A DNA stretch of 64,000 nucleotides from Sporosarcina sp. HYO08 (GCF_001563475.1 NZ_LPUT01000030.1:23649-87648); one strand, 5' to 3'; shown: positions 1-8,707, counted from the first letter of the stretch. Numbers and translations are program-made. The notes: generated by a model from the sequence alone, not told the origin.

Positions 1-1170
1 ACAAAAGCGCCGAAAAGGTTTGTGACGCCGATTGTTGTTCTAATGGGGGTCTTGTCCAATGTGGCTGCATCCGTCGGTTATGTTGTACTCGTGCCGCTTG
101 GCGCCATTATATTCTTGGGATTCAAACGCCATCCTTTAGCCGGTTTATCGGCAGCATTCGCCGGTGTTGCCGGCGGGTATTCGGCGAATCTTTTCTTAGG
201 GACAAACGATCCGATTTTGAGCGGAATGACAACCGAAGCAGCCCGTATTTTAGATGCAGGTTATATTGTGAACCCTACTGATAACTGGTTCTTTATGTTT
301 GCTTCCACTTTTCTTATTGTTTTAATTGGTACGATCGTGACGGATAAGCTAATCGAACCGCGCCTTGGAAAATATGTACCAAGTGAGCCGTTGGATCAGA
401 ATCATACCATCACGGGTTTAGAAAAAAAGGGGATTTTGTGGGCAAATCTTTCCCTACTCGTCACAGTCATTGGGATTGCCTTACTTGTTTTGCCTGAAAA
501 TGCCGTATTGCGCGGTGAAGGCGGGGGATTGATCCAATCGCCTTTTATGAGCAGTATTATATTTATAATGATGGTGATCTTTCTAGTTCCGGGCGTTGTC
601 TTTGGGATCGTAACGAAGACACTTAAAAACGACAAAGATATTGCAGAGTCAATGACAGCCTCAATAGAGACAATGGCTGGATTTATTGTGCTGATCTTTT
701 TTGCCGCGCAATTTATTGCTTTATTTAACTACACGAATTTAGGGACGTTAATAGCGGTAAAGGGTGCTGGGTTTTTACAAATGATTCACCTAGACGGAAT
801 TCCGTTACTCGTCGTATTCATATTCATTACAGCGACTATTAATTTGTTTATTGCAGCAGACTCGGCCAAATGGGCCATTATGGCGCCTGTATTTGTGCCG
901 ATGTTCATGCAAATGGGGATTGCCCCGGAGATCACGCAAGTGGCTTATCGAATTGGTGATTCCTCAACGAATATCATTTCCCCATTAATGCCATTCTTTC
1001 CATTGGTCGTAGCTTTTGCGCAACGTTATGGAAAGCAAAACGGGATCGGAACGGTTATTTCACTTATGTTGCCCTATTCAATTGCGATTCTCATTTGCTG
1101 GACGCTTTTCTTTGCGATATGGTATTTTATAGGCATTCCAGTAGGACCTGGTACAAGTTTGACTTACTAA
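1..1170 (+). CDS. AbgT-family transporter, 5' end outside window
   Basis: Partial gene: the reading frame is open to base 1, so the GTG at 22 is probably internal. The visible 389 residues are a hydrophobic protein with about eight membrane segments. They contain the conserved AbgT/MtrF features, including a GYSANLFLG stretch near the visible start, an AADSAKWAIMAPVFVPM segment and GDSSTNIISPLMPF near the C-terminus. The family normally has about 500 residues, so roughly the first 110 are missing. Family members import p-aminobenzoyl-glutamate or export sulfonamide-like antimetabolites at the cytoplasmic membrane. The substrate here cannot be told from sequence. An OsmC gene follows at once and may be cotranscribed. 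Confidence 0.88.
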   Translation, partial: TKAPKRFVTPIVVLMGVLSNVAASVGYVVLVPLGAIIFLGFKRHPLAGLSAAFAGVAGGYSANLFLGTNDPILSGMTTEAARILDAGYIVNPTDNWFFMFASTFLIVLIGTIVTDKLIEPRLGKYVPSEPLDQNHTITGLEKKGILWANLSLLVTVIGIALLVLPENAVLRGEGGGLIQSPFMSSIIFIMMVIFLVPGVVFGIVTKTLKNDKDIAESMTASIETMAGFIVLIFFAAQFIALFNYTNLGTLIAVKGAGFLQMIHLDGIPLLVVFIFITATINLFIAADSAKWAIMAPVFVPMFMQMGIAPEITQVAYRIGDSSTNIISPLMPFFPLVVAFAQRYGKQNGIGTVISLMLPYSIAILICWTLFFAIWYFIGIPVGPGTSLTY

Positions 1171-1198
1171 TATGAGGAACTTTGAAAGGACTGTAAAT

Positions 1199-1621
1199 AT
1201 GCGCGTATCAACAACATGGACAGGCGGAAGGGCATTTACCGCGGTAGGAGATTCCGGTTATTCGATCAATATGGATGCAACGCCTGCATATGGCGGTTTA
1301 GAGCAAGGGGCGACCCCGACGGAAATGCTTTTAGGGTCACTTGCCGGTTGTATTGGGATTGATGTGACGATGATTTTAAGACCCCATCTCGATCAAATCA
1401 CTAAAATAGACATTATTACGGACGGTACCCGAAAGGAAGAAGCACCGAAAGGCTTTACGGACATCGATGTCACATTTATTGTCGATGGGGAAATTGATGC
1501 GAAAAAAGTATGGCGGGCGATCCACTTGGGAGAAGAAAAATATTGCTCCGTTTCCGATTCATTAAAAGCGAATATCAATTATAAATTAGTATTGAATGGT
1601 GAAGAGCAATCAGCGGATTGA
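1199..1621 (+). CDS. OsmC/Ohr-family protein
   Basis: A 140-residue protein of the OsmC superfamily, typically thiol-dependent hydroperoxide reductases. Both family cysteines are visible, one in LGSLAGCIGIDV and one in EKYCSVSDSL, and the TPTEMLLGSLAGC segment is typical. I chose ATG 1199 rather than ATG 1172 because AAAGGA lies 8 nt before it and homologues start close to this point. The gene begins 28 nt after the AbgT-type transporter and ends before a strong terminator, so the two probably form one transcript. The exact substrate is unknown; many such proteins are general detoxification enzymes. Confidence 0.88.
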   Translation: MRVSTTWTGGRAFTAVGDSGYSINMDATPAYGGLEQGATPTEMLLGSLAGCIGIDVTMILRPHLDQITKIDIITDGTRKEEAPKGFTDIDVTFIVDGEIDAKKVWRAIHLGEEKYCSVSDSLKANINYKLVLNGEEQSAD

Positions 1622-1656
1622 ATTGTTTAATACCGTTGATGCTATCGTGAATTACT

Positions 1657-1705
1657 AAAAAAATAAGACTTCATTCGACAGTGAATGAAGTCTTATTTTT
1701 TTGTT
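1657..1705 (+). terminator. Intrinsic terminator
   Basis: An almost perfect 20-bp inverted repeat (1657-1676 with 1683-1702) with a 6-nt loop, starting in A and ending in a T run. It closes the transporter/OsmC transcription unit. Confidence 0.9.
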
Positions 1706-1817
1706 TTAGGAATGTTTCACACTGAGTAAAGATATGAAAGTAATGTATGTGTCTTATCTAAAAGAGATTCATAGTATATAACATCCTTTCTACAGGAATC
1801 GAAAAGGAGTTGGATTT

Positions 1818-3170
1818 TTGGAAAAGACAAAGCTGACAGGAAGAATCGTAACATGCCGTGACCCCGATTATGTGCAGTCAAGAACTAATAATAACTTGAC
1901 CCCTCTAAAATGCCCTAAGAAAATAGTGTTTTGTCAGGAAGACACGGATGTAATAAATGCGCTAAAGTGGGCGAGGGAAAATCATATCCCGTTTCGGGTG
2001 AGAAGCGGCCGGCATAGTTATGAGAATTTTTCGCTGGTCAATGATGGTCTGATCATTGATGTTAGTGAAATGTGCAGCATTCAAGTGAATCTAGAAACAA
2101 TGACGGCAACGATAGAAGCGGGTGCGAATCTAGGGCAAGTATATAACAAGTTATGGGAATACGGCACGACGATCCCAGGAGGCACGGAAAGTAGTGTAGG
2201 TCTTGCAGGCCTTACGCTTGGCGGGGGGATTGGTATGCTAACCCGGATTTTTGGACTGACTTGTGACAATCTACTTGAAATTGAAATGGTAAGAGCGTGC
2301 GGTCATAAAGGTGCCGAACTCATCAAAGCCAACGACAATCTCAATCGCGATTTATTTTGGGCTTGCCGCGGAGGAGGTGGCGGAAACTTTGGTGTCGTCA
2401 CATCTTTTACATTCAAAGTGCATCCGGTCTCGAGAGTATCAATATTCTCGGTTTCGTGGGAATGGGAAGATTTTGAAGCTGCTTTTGATGCATGGCAAAA
2501 ATGGGCACCTGTAACAGATGAACGCCTTACTTCAGAAATTGAGTGTAAGTCAAAGGCTGCAAATGAAATTATTGCACAAGGTGAATTTGTTGGTTCGGCA
2601 TCCAGGTTAAAGCAGCTGCTACAGCCATTGTTGGAAGCAGGTTCCCCCATAAATGTAATGGTTAAAGAAGTTCCTTACATTAAAGCGGTTCGTTTTTTTG
2701 ACGAACCAAGTGGAAACATACCAGCCTATCGGAAACGATCGGGTTCATTTGTTAAAAAGCTCTTTCCGAAGAAAGCGATAAAAATCATGAAACAATTTCT
2801 AGCAGACGCACCAAATAAAAACGCCAGCATTTGGCATCAGTCCCTAGGAGGAGAAGCAGGTCGCATCGCTCCAAGTGAAACTGCGTTCTTTTACCGGGAT
2901 GCTTTGATCGCCCAAGAATATCTTACCAACTGGAAAAGTCCTTCAGAAGAGCAGCAAAACCTCCGCTGGATCAAAGCCTTAAGGAATGCTCTATTGCCAT
3001 ATACAGTTGGGGATTATGTAAATTGGCCAGATCGTTTCATTAGAAACTGGCCAACAGCGTACTACGGTGAAAACTTTGAAAGGCTTCGAAAAGTGAAAAC
3101 TGAATATGATCCTTTCAATGTGTTTACCTTCCTACAAAGCATCCCGCCTTATAGAAGATGGTTTCTTTAA
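1818..3170 (+). CDS. FAD-binding oxidoreductase, berberine-bridge (BBE) type
   Basis: A 450-residue flavoprotein of the PCMH/VAO fold. N-terminal FAD-binding half: VRSGRHSYE (about residue 65), where the His is the expected 8-alpha-histidyl FAD attachment, and a GLTLGGGIGML glycine stretch. C-terminal BBE motif: YYGENFERLRKVKTEYDPFNVF. The second cysteine used by bicovalent BBE enzymes is not seen at the GTESSVGLAG position, so single covalent attachment is likely. It resembles B. subtilis CotQ/YgaK-type oxidases. The start is TTG 1818, with AAAGGAG 8 nt upstream. The gene stands alone behind a terminator; the substrate is unknown. Confidence 0.85.
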   Translation: MEKTKLTGRIVTCRDPDYVQSRTNNNLTPLKCPKKIVFCQEDTDVINALKWARENHIPFRVRSGRHSYENFSLVNDGLIIDVSEMCSIQVNLETMTATIEAGANLGQVYNKLWEYGTTIPGGTESSVGLAGLTLGGGIGMLTRIFGLTCDNLLEIEMVRACGHKGAELIKANDNLNRDLFWACRGGGGGNFGVVTSFTFKVHPVSRVSIFSVSWEWEDFEAAFDAWQKWAPVTDERLTSEIECKSKAANEIIAQGEFVGSASRLKQLLQPLLEAGSPINVMVKEVPYIKAVRFFDEPSGNIPAYRKRSGSFVKKLFPKKAIKIMKQFLADAPNKNASIWHQSLGGEAGRIAPSETAFFYRDALIAQEYLTNWKSPSEEQQNLRWIKALRNALLPYTVGDYVNWPDRFIRNWPTAYYGENFERLRKVKTEYDPFNVFTFLQSIPPYRRWFL

Positions 3171-3231
3171 CTAGGGCTGTTTCCTGAACGCTTTTTTGCA
3201 GTATTGTCGGGGGTGAACTTTAGCCAAAAGA

Positions 3232-3273
3232 AATAGAGACTTCCACTGGCGCAAGCGAGCGGGAGTCTCTATT
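3232..3273 (-). terminator. Inverted repeat, probable terminator of the 50-aa gene
   Basis: Stem of AATAGAGACT-type arms flanking a GC-rich loop. Read on the minus strand it is followed by TTTCTTTT, so it best serves the small minus-strand gene at 3344-3496. On the plus strand the U-tail is poor, but it may also slow transcription from the BBE gene. Confidence 0.55.
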
Positions 3274-3343
3274 GGAATTACAGTGACTACGGGATTGTTC
3301 TAAGGTTACCTGATGCTTTATTTTTGGACAAGCCTGCTTTTTA

Positions 3344-3496
3344 TCATTCTTGCTCTATTAGAACTTCAGATGTATTTGTTTGCGGCGCTTGTCTCATTTC
3401 GTTTTCAGCTTTAATGATTTGGTCTACCAAAAGGCCAACCATGACGATAGCCGCAACAAATAAGAATCCGAAAAACCAATTCATTTTGTTTTTCAT
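3344..3496 (-). CDS. Small single-pass membrane protein (50 aa)
   Basis: A 50-residue ORF beginning MKNKMNWFFGFLFVAAIVMV. It has one transmembrane helix at about residues 7-26, then a charged, Gln/Glu-rich tail ending in VLIEQE. Support comes from a strong GGAGGGG Shine-Dalgarno 7 nt before ATG 3496 and from a terminator-like repeat just beyond the stop. I do not recognise the family. The overlapping plus-strand ORF in this stretch has no ribosome site and no sensible composition, so the minus strand is the better reading. Confidence 0.65.
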   Translation of the reverse strand: MKNKMNWFFGFLFVAAIVMVGLLVDQIIKAENEMRQAPQTNTSEVLIEQE

Positions 3497-3767
3497 GCAA
3501 TTACCCCTCCAATCGATTCATCATAACGTAAAGGCTACTCTCTAATCTACCCATTATAGGAAAGTTTTATGGTTTGAGACGATGTTTTGAAGAAATGGTG
3601 ACAATTGAGAAAAGCGATTTTAGTTGTTGAAAGTGAACTGCGATGAATTGCATTTTTATATAGTTCGTCTATGATTTAATTTGTCGCAAAGAAAACGTTG
3701 ACTTCATAAAAGGGAGTCTTTAGACTACAGGTATGTTGGGTCTTTCACTATGACGAGGAGGCTATTC

Positions 3768-4160
3768 ATGAATTTAAAAGAATATATCGCACGATTAGGA
3801 ATAGGCTCTGCACATATCGATCTCATCCTTGAAAAGGAAACATATAGGGCCGGGGAGCAGGTAGATGGCTATTTTCTGATTAAAGGGGGAGCAAAGTTAC
3901 AGCAACTGAAACGAATCGATTGCGACTTTGTTTTGAAGAATCGTGAGGAGAAACGTGAAGAAGTTGTCGATTTTGTTACCATTTTAACGACTGAATACAT
4001 TCACGCAAAAGAGTGCAATAAAATTCCTTTTGCATTTCAATTGCCGGAAGGAGTAAAGCCATCGTCTGACATCGTGTCATATAGATTTAAAACAAGGCTT
4101 GCGTTTAAAAAAGGGGAAGTCATTCAGCATGAAGACGCGATTCGTATTGTCGGAGAATAA
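3768..4160 (+). CDS. Spo0M-like protein, single arrestin-type domain
   Basis: A 130-residue homologue of the N-terminal half of sporulation-control protein Spo0M. The N-terminal pattern (IGSAHIDLILEKETYRAGEQ) and a beta-rich body match the arrestin-like domain. B. subtilis Spo0M has about 258 residues, so the second domain is absent; the stop falls where the first domain ends. ATG 3768 is preferred over 3750 because AGGAGG lies 7 nt upstream and falls inside the longer ORF. It is monocistronic. A Spo0A-phosphorelay or morphology role is inferred from the family only. Confidence 0.78.
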   Translation: MNLKEYIARLGIGSAHIDLILEKETYRAGEQVDGYFLIKGGAKLQQLKRIDCDFVLKNREEKREEVVDFVTILTTEYIHAKECNKIPFAFQLPEGVKPSSDIVSYRFKTRLAFKKGEVIQHEDAIRIVGE

Positions 4161-4249
4161 GGTATCCCATTCTGTGCTACTTTTGTAGTGGTATGGCATT
4201 GATGTAATGTAATTTCATTTTTAAAAGCTATTGTCAATATAACTTTGGT

Positions 4250-4278
4250 TTGACAGATAGAAAATAGTATTGTAGAGT
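4250..4278 (+). promoter_or_regulatory. SigA-type promoter of the lysine-riboswitch operon
   Basis: TTGACA (4250-4255), a 17-nt spacer and TAGAGT (4273-4278), placed about 30 nt upstream of the riboswitch aptamer. Confidence 0.65.
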
Positions 4279-4313
4279 AATCATATCAATTGAATACAAC
4301 CTCACTTTTCAGG

Positions 4314-4490
4314 TGAGGTAGAGGCGCGATGTTTAACAGTCCTAAGGGGAGTTTGAGAAGCTATGATTCTTAGGAGAAGGAAATGTCGCCGAAGTGAGTA
4401 ATATTTCTCGGTATTACTTGCTGGGTCTGCAGCTAATAACTGCAGGACTGTCTCAATAAACGTCCCGGTTTATTGAGGTGTACTATCTCA
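4314..4490 (+). ncRNA. Lysine riboswitch (L-box) aptamer
   Basis: The region carries L-box core sequences: TAGAGGCGCGA at the 5' side, TAAGGGGAG, and GTCGCCGAAG in the middle. P1 is formed by 4314-4321 with 4483-4490 (eight pairs, one G-U). The segment 4311-4316 (AGGTGA), overlapping the 5' strand of P1, is complementary to 4541-4546 inside the downstream terminator. This is a credible antiterminator switch: lysine binding would stabilise P1 and allow termination. It controls the ABC importer that follows. Confidence 0.92.
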
Positions 4491-4531
4491 AATGGGGAAA
4501 AGATGAGGATTTAGGGCAACTTTACAGATGC

Positions 4532-4559
4532 GACCTGAGTTCACCTCAGGTCTTTTTTT
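4532..4559 (+). terminator. Riboswitch-controlled terminator
   Basis: GACCTGAG (4532-4539) pairs with CTCAGGTC (4545-4552), followed by seven T. It is the expression platform of the lysine riboswitch, 57 nt before the operon's first gene. Confidence 0.92.
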
Positions 4560-4616
4560 GTACAGCTTGTCCTTTTTTGTATCTTCAGACTTAAATAAAT
4601 AGTAAGGAGAGAGTCA

Positions 4617-5468
4617 ATGATGAGAAAAAGACGTACATTAGTCCTCGTAATGTCATTATTAGCCATGTTGCTGTTAGCAGCTTGTGGTTCGAAGGATTCA
4701 AGTGATAAAGATTCATCAGAAACAGAAAAAGAAAAAGACGTATTCAGAGTCGGCATGGAAGCTGGGTACCCACCGTTTAACTGGACGCAATTGGATGATT
4801 CCAACGGCGGTGTAAAACTCGAAGGCAATGCAGAATATGCAGGTGGATATGACGTAGAAATTGCCAAAAGGATTGCCGAAGGATTAGGAAAAGAATTAGT
4901 CATTGTGAAAACAGAATGGGATGGTCTTGTTCCATCATTGGAATCAGGCAAAATTGATGCGATTACTGCGGGCATGTCACCGACAGAAGAGCGCAAAAAG
5001 TCCATTGACTTTTCGGAAAACTATTACACGTCGAACTTTGTCATGATTGTTAAAAAAGGCGGTCCTTATGAAGGGGCTACTTCTATCCAAGATTTTAGCG
5101 GGGCGAAAATAACGGGTCAGTTAAACACATCCCACTATGGCGTAATCGATCAAATTAATGGTGTCAAGAAACAACCAGCGTCGGATAATTTCTCCGCAAT
5201 GCGTGTTGCATTGGAATCGGGTGTAATTGATGGGTATGTATCAGAACGTCCGGAAGGCATCAGTGCCACTTCAGCCAACGATCACTTTGCGATGGTTGAA
5301 TTTACAGATGGATTTGTTGCGGATGAAGAAGAAACCGCGGTTGCAGTCGGCTTGAAAAAAGGCAGCGGATTAGCGGATCAAATTAATGAAATCTTATCGG
5401 GTATATCAGAAGAAGAACGACAAGAAATTATGGATGCTGCGATTAAAAATCAACCAGCAGCACAATAA
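4617..5468 (+). CDS. Amino-acid ABC transporter, substrate-binding lipoprotein (predicted lysine)
   Basis: A 283-residue family-3 extracellular solute-binding protein. The signal peptide ends in the lipobox LLLAAC, giving lipidation of Cys at about residue 22, followed by a Ser/Asp/Lys linker. Typical domain motifs include VGMEAGYPPFNW, GYDVEIAKRIAEGL and ITAGMSPTEERKKSIDFS. AAGGAG sits 7 nt before ATG 4617. First gene of the binding protein-permease-ATPase operon behind a lysine riboswitch, so lysine (or a related basic amino acid) is the inferred ligand; the protein sequence alone only says polar amino acid. Confidence 0.9.
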   Translation: MMRKRRTLVLVMSLLAMLLLAACGSKDSSDKDSSETEKEKDVFRVGMEAGYPPFNWTQLDDSNGGVKLEGNAEYAGGYDVEIAKRIAEGLGKELVIVKTEWDGLVPSLESGKIDAITAGMSPTEERKKSIDFSENYYTSNFVMIVKKGGPYEGATSIQDFSGAKITGQLNTSHYGVIDQINGVKKQPASDNFSAMRVALESGVIDGYVSERPEGISATSANDHFAMVEFTDGFVADEEETAVAVGLKKGSGLADQINEILSGISEEERQEIMDAAIKNQPAAQ

Positions 5469-5481
5469 GGATGAAGTGATC

Positions 5482-5510
5482 CCGGCTGCATCTTTTGGCA
5501 GCCGGTTTTT
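5482..5510 (+). terminator. Intra-operon stem-loop after the binding-protein gene
   Basis: CCGGCTGC (5482-5489) pairs with GCAGCCGG (5498-5505), followed by TTTTT. It lies between the binding protein and the permease, so it should act as a partial terminator or 3' stabiliser that yields more binding protein than membrane components. Confidence 0.8.
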
Positions 5511-5539
5511 AACGTCAATTATTTGAGAGGATGGAATGT

Positions 5540-6292
5540 ATGAGCCTTGAGTGGACGATGCAAATGATCATGAATAACTGGCCGATGTTCCTTCGCGGAG
5601 CAGGTATGACGCTCTTAATCTCTATCATTGGAACGATATTTGGAGGGATTATTGGGTTAATCGCGGGGGTCATCCGTACGATCCCCGTCCCAGAACGCCG
5701 GGCAAAGCGAATGTTATTAAAAACAGTGAATATGATCCTTACTGCCTATATAGAGTTTTTCCGTGGAACACCGATGATTGTACAAGCGATGGTCATATTT
5801 TACGGGTCCGCCTTGGCTTTTGGCGTAGACATGGACCGAACAGCTGCAGCCATCTTTATTGTTTCTATTAACACAGGTGCTTATATGGCGGAATTTGTTC
5901 GTGGCGGTGTCATATCGATTGAAAAAGGACAGTTTGAAGCAGCGCAAGCGATTGGTATGAACCATGTTCAAACAATGCTTAACGTTGTCTTACCACAAGT
6001 CATTCGTAATATTTTACCGGCGACAGGAAACCAATTTATTATTAATATTAAAGATACGTCCGTACTGAACGTAATCGGTGTAACGGAATTATATTTCCAG
6101 ACTAAAACAGTTGCGGGAATCAGCTTTAAATATTTTGAACCATTCTTCGTCGCATGTATTTTGTATTTCGTCATGACGTTTACCGTCACGCTCATTTTGC
6201 GTTATTTTGAACGAAAATTAGAGGGTCCTGAAAACTACAGTATGATCGGTCAACCGGCGCAAGTGACGGCAACAAATACAAAAGAGAGCTAA
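5540..6292 (+). CDS. Amino-acid ABC transporter, permease
   Basis: A 250-residue membrane permease of the His/Glu/Gln/Arg/opine family with about five helices. The EAA loop ([20 protein letters not shown]) contacts the ATPase, and [10 protein letters not shown] is the usual N-terminal family motif. ATG 5540 is chosen because GAGAGG lies 9 nt before it; that motif would abut the upstream ATG 5531. Second gene of the lysine-riboswitch operon. The importer probably uses it as a homodimer, since only one permease is encoded. Confidence 0.9.
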   Translation: MSLEWTMQMIMNNWPMFLRGAGMTLLISIIGTIFGGIIGLIAGVIRTIPVPERRAKRMLLKTVNMILTAYIEFFRGTPMIVQAMVIFYGSALAFGVDMDRTAAAIFIVSINTGAYMAEFVRGGVISIEKGQFEAAQAIGMNHVQTMLNVVLPQVIRNILPATGNQFIINIKDTSVLNVIGVTELYFQTKTVAGISFKYFEPFFVACILYFVMTFTVTLILRYFERKLEGPENYSMIGQPAQVTATNTKES

Positions 6293-6311
6293 AAGCGAAG
6301 GAGGCGTTCAC

Positions 6312-7046
6312 ATGGAAAAAGTCATTGATATTCAACACCTTAGAAAATCCTTTGGCACGCATGAAGTATTAAAAGACATTGATTTTTCAGTATCCAAAGG
6401 AGAAGTTGTCTGTATCATCGGTTCTTCTGGATCCGGTAAATCTACCCTTCTTCGTTGTATTAACCTTTTAGAAAAACCAAGCGGCGGCCAAATCATTTAC
6501 CAAGGTGAAAATATTTTAGACGCTAAGCATGATATCCACGCATACCGAACGAAGTTAGGCATGGTATTTCAGCAATTTAACTTATTTAATAATCACGATG
6601 TATTAAGCAATTGTGTTGTCGGACAAGTAAAAGTGCTAAAACGTTCAAAAGAAGAAGCCGAAAAAATAGCGATGAAATACTTGAAAGTTGTTGGCATGGA
6701 CCAATATGTTAATGCAAGATCAAGACAGCTATCAGGTGGCCAAAAACAGCGCGTAGCAATTGCTCGGGCGCTTTCCATGGAGCCGGATGTAATGTTGTTT
6801 GATGAACCAACTTCTGCCTTGGATCCAGAGATGGTTGGAGAGGTTCTAAAAGTAATGAAGGAACTGGCTGAAACAGGTTTGACGATGTTAATCGTTACGC
6901 ATGAAATGGAATTTGCTAAGGAAGTTTCGGATCGTGTCGTTTTTATGGACAAAGGCGTTATTGCAGAAGAAGGAAGTCCAGAGCAAATTTTCAATAACCC
7001 GACTCAAGAGCGTACAAGAGAATTTTTAAGACGTACATTGAAATAA
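6312..7046 (+). CDS. Amino-acid ABC transporter, ATP-binding protein
   Basis: A 244-residue ABC ATPase. Walker [10 protein letters not shown] (about residues 37-45), signature LSGGQKQR, Walker B VMLFDEP followed by TSALDPE, and the switch His in [11 protein letters not shown] are all intact. The gene starts 19 nt after the permease with a GGAGGCG Shine-Dalgarno. Last gene of the importer operon. It energises uptake of the amino acid whose intracellular level (lysine, judging by the riboswitch) represses the operon. Confidence 0.92.
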   Translation: MEKVIDIQHLRKSFGTHEVLKDIDFSVSKGEVVCIIGSSGSGKSTLLRCINLLEKPSGGQIIYQGENILDAKHDIHAYRTKLGMVFQQFNLFNNHDVLSNCVVGQVKVLKRSKEEAEKIAMKYLKVVGMDQYVNARSRQLSGGQKQRVAIARALSMEPDVMLFDEPTSALDPEMVGEVLKVMKELAETGLTMLIVTHEMEFAKEVSDRVVFMDKGVIAEEGSPEQIFNNPTQERTREFLRRTLK

Positions 7047-7166
7047 TCCCATTCGAAAAATAAAGATATTGTTTAATTGAAAAGTCAATGCAACAGTTCA
7101 ATTAGTAGAAAAACCACTGAGAAACGGTGTATGATGAAGCTGTTCAATTAATAATACAAGAGGTGA

Positions 7167-7646
7167 ATGGATTTGTACCGTAAAGTTGAGGATTTTTTAG
7201 AAGAATGGACAATTTCTTCCGGAGGTACAGCAAATGTGATAAATGCAATAACAGATGATAAGCTTGGCCAAGCAATTGTGGAAGGCCATAGCTCACTTGG
7301 TTGGCTTGCTTGGCATTTAGTCGGCGCAGCTGGTGCGTTTGGGCAATTTGCAGGTTTCCAAGTTCAAGGACCAGATGTCAATGAGCCGCAGCCAAGCAAT
7401 GTCCAAGACATTTCAAAAGCATATGAGACAATCGCTCAGGCGATCAAGGAAGAAGCGGCAAAGCTAACAGATGAAGATCTTTTGGAAGAAGTAACAAGTT
7501 TCACAGGACCTACTACGCGTGGAAAGCTTCTCCGCGGACTCATCGATCACCAAACACATCACCGCGGCCAAATGACAGTTCTACTTCGACAAGCAGGTTT
7601 AACAGTACCAGGTGTTATGGGTCCTACAAAAGAAATGCAATCATAA
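7167..7646 (+). CDS. DinB-family protein
   Basis: A 159-residue DinB/YfiT-like four-helix protein. Candidate metal ligands are the His in GWLAWHLV (about residue 48) and those in HQTHHRGQM (about residues 130-135). Family members include thiol transferases and proteins of unknown role. The start is uncertain: ATG 7167 directly abuts GAGGTGA, whereas TTG 7173 has better spacing, which would remove two residues. The gene stands alone between the ABC operon and a bidirectional terminator. No specific function can be given. Confidence 0.75.
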   Translation: MDLYRKVEDFLEEWTISSGGTANVINAITDDKLGQAIVEGHSSLGWLAWHLVGAAGAFGQFAGFQVQGPDVNEPQPSNVQDISKAYETIAQAIKEEAAKLTDEDLLEEVTSFTGPTTRGKLLRGLIDHQTHHRGQMTVLLRQAGLTVPGVMGPTKEMQS

Positions 7647-7663
7647 AAACTTGAAATGAAAGT

Positions 7664-7714
7664 AAACACCCCCTGAGTCGATCCAAACGTTGATCTGTCA
7701 GGGGGTGTTTTTTA
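7664..7714 (+). terminator. Terminator between convergent genes
   Basis: A 13-bp arm (7664-7676) pairs with 7698-7710, followed by TTTTTTATT. The A-rich start also allows function on the minus strand for the DUF2653-like gene. Confidence 0.9.
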
Positions 7715-7718
7715 TTGT

Positions 7719-8009
7719 TCATCGAATTGCAGCGAAGATTCCTTCTTCATCATCGAGATGCAGTTCAATACCTGCAGCGAAAGGATCCCGGTTTAAAAAC
7801 TCGTCGATCCATAGGCGCAATGCTTGTATTAAGTTTAAATGTGACAATACTTGTTTTTGCCCGTTTATAAAAGCTTCGGCGGAAAATCCTTCTTCATCAT
7901 CATAGATAAGTTCCACTTCTACTTCACTTGGTTCTACATGTTTTTCACGTGCAATATATACGCAAACTGCATTACAAATATCTTGCTCTGGAATCATTAG
8001 CTTCTCCAT
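7719..8009 (-). CDS. DUF2653/YxcD-like protein
   Basis: A 96-residue acidic, probably cytosolic protein containing YDDEEGFSAEAF and LHLDDEEGIFAAI. It resembles the short YxcD-type (DUF2653) family of Bacillales, which has no known function. Its start overlaps the upstream gene by 13 nt, so the two are translationally coupled. The assignment is by general resemblance only. Confidence 0.6.
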   Translation of the reverse strand: MEKLMIPEQDICNAVCVYIAREKHVEPSEVEVELIYDDEEGFSAEAFINGQKQVLSHLNLIQALRLWIDEFLNRDPFAAGIELHLDDEEGIFAAIR

Positions 8010-8449
8010 GGGTTAGCATCCTCTTTATCCTTTTTAGCTTTCAATAAGGCGAAAACTTTGCGAATGATTACGATTAACAGAACGATCGCCATCACATTGA
8101 TGAGTAAGCCAAGAATAGACCCTAACATCCCCATGTTAGCAAACAAGCCGCCAAACAGTAAACCAGCCAGCCCGCCTAACATTAAGCCTTTCATCAGACC
8201 GCCAGACATGAAGCCGCCTTTTTTAGCTGGTGTTGCTGTATTCGCTTTATTGGTCGTTGTGTCTTCTTTTTTCTTTTGAATGTTTGAATTGTTATTCGTG
8301 TTATTCGTGCTATGACTTGGTGGGTTGTACGTTTTCTTTCCTGACTTATACCGTTTTGCCTCGGCCGTTGGATGATCATTAAATACATAGTTGCCGATTG
8401 GCGATACTAGTAGGGTTAAGACAAGAAATGCCGCAAGTAATTTTTTCAT
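7997..8449 (-). CDS. Secreted/membrane protein with Gly-rich segment, Tim44-like N-terminus
   Basis: A 150-residue protein. The N-terminal signal sequence (about residues 1-30) is followed by a Ser/Asn/Thr/Lys-rich linker of about 45 residues. A glycine-rich membrane segment (GGLMKGLMLGGLAGLLFGG) and a second helix (INVMAIVLLIVIIRKVF) come next, then a charged tail. The Gly-rich pattern is common in bacterial Tim44-domain proteins, but the C-terminal Tim44 domain is missing. AGGTACC-type Shine-Dalgarno only. Two-gene operon with the DUF2653-like gene; function unknown. Confidence 0.6.
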   Translation of the reverse strand: MKKLLAAFLVLTLLVSPIGNYVFNDHPTAEAKRYKSGKKTYNPPSHSTNNTNNNSNIQKKKEDTTTNKANTATPAKKGGFMSGGLMKGLMLGGLAGLLFGGLFANMGMLGSILGLLINVMAIVLLIVIIRKVFALLKAKKDKEDANPWRS

Positions 8450-8651
8450 TTAGGTACCTCCGATTAGTAGTGTGACTTTTTTAGTATATCCTATTTTGTC
8501 ACAGAATTAAATCAGAACGATCTTTCAAGTTCTTGTCGTCTCATTAAACGTAATCACAGCATCAATCGAACTGGCAGCTTTGCATTTTTTTTTTTTGTGA
8601 AAATAAACATCGATTCTCAGATTAAAATTGAATGTTTTGGAAAAGGTAAAT

Positions 8652-8680
8652 TTGACAGACTATTAGTAATATGCTAAATT
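8652..8680 (+). promoter_or_regulatory. SigA-type promoter of metE
   Basis: TTGACA (8652-8657), exactly 17 nt, TAAATT (8675-8680). Transcription would start just before the cobalamin riboswitch. The preceding stretch from 8461 holds nothing recognisable except a run of 12 T at 8585-8596. Confidence 0.8.
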
Positions 8681-8707
8681 GAGGCATCACTTACAACCGA
8701 ATAGCAA

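Noticed and set aside
402..635. Antisense ORF inside the AbgT-type transporter and many similar antisense ORFs throughout
   Set aside because: They lie wholly inside well-supported genes, lack ribosome sites and have low-complexity or unnatural composition.
4300..4560. T-box leader as an alternative to the lysine riboswitch
   Set aside because: No T-box sequence (TGGNACC type) is present, while L-box core sequences and P1 pairing are.
8585..8596. Run of 12 T upstream of the metE promoter as a terminator or phase-variable tract
   Set aside because: There is no stem before it and it lies outside the promoter hexamers; probably a simple homopolymer.
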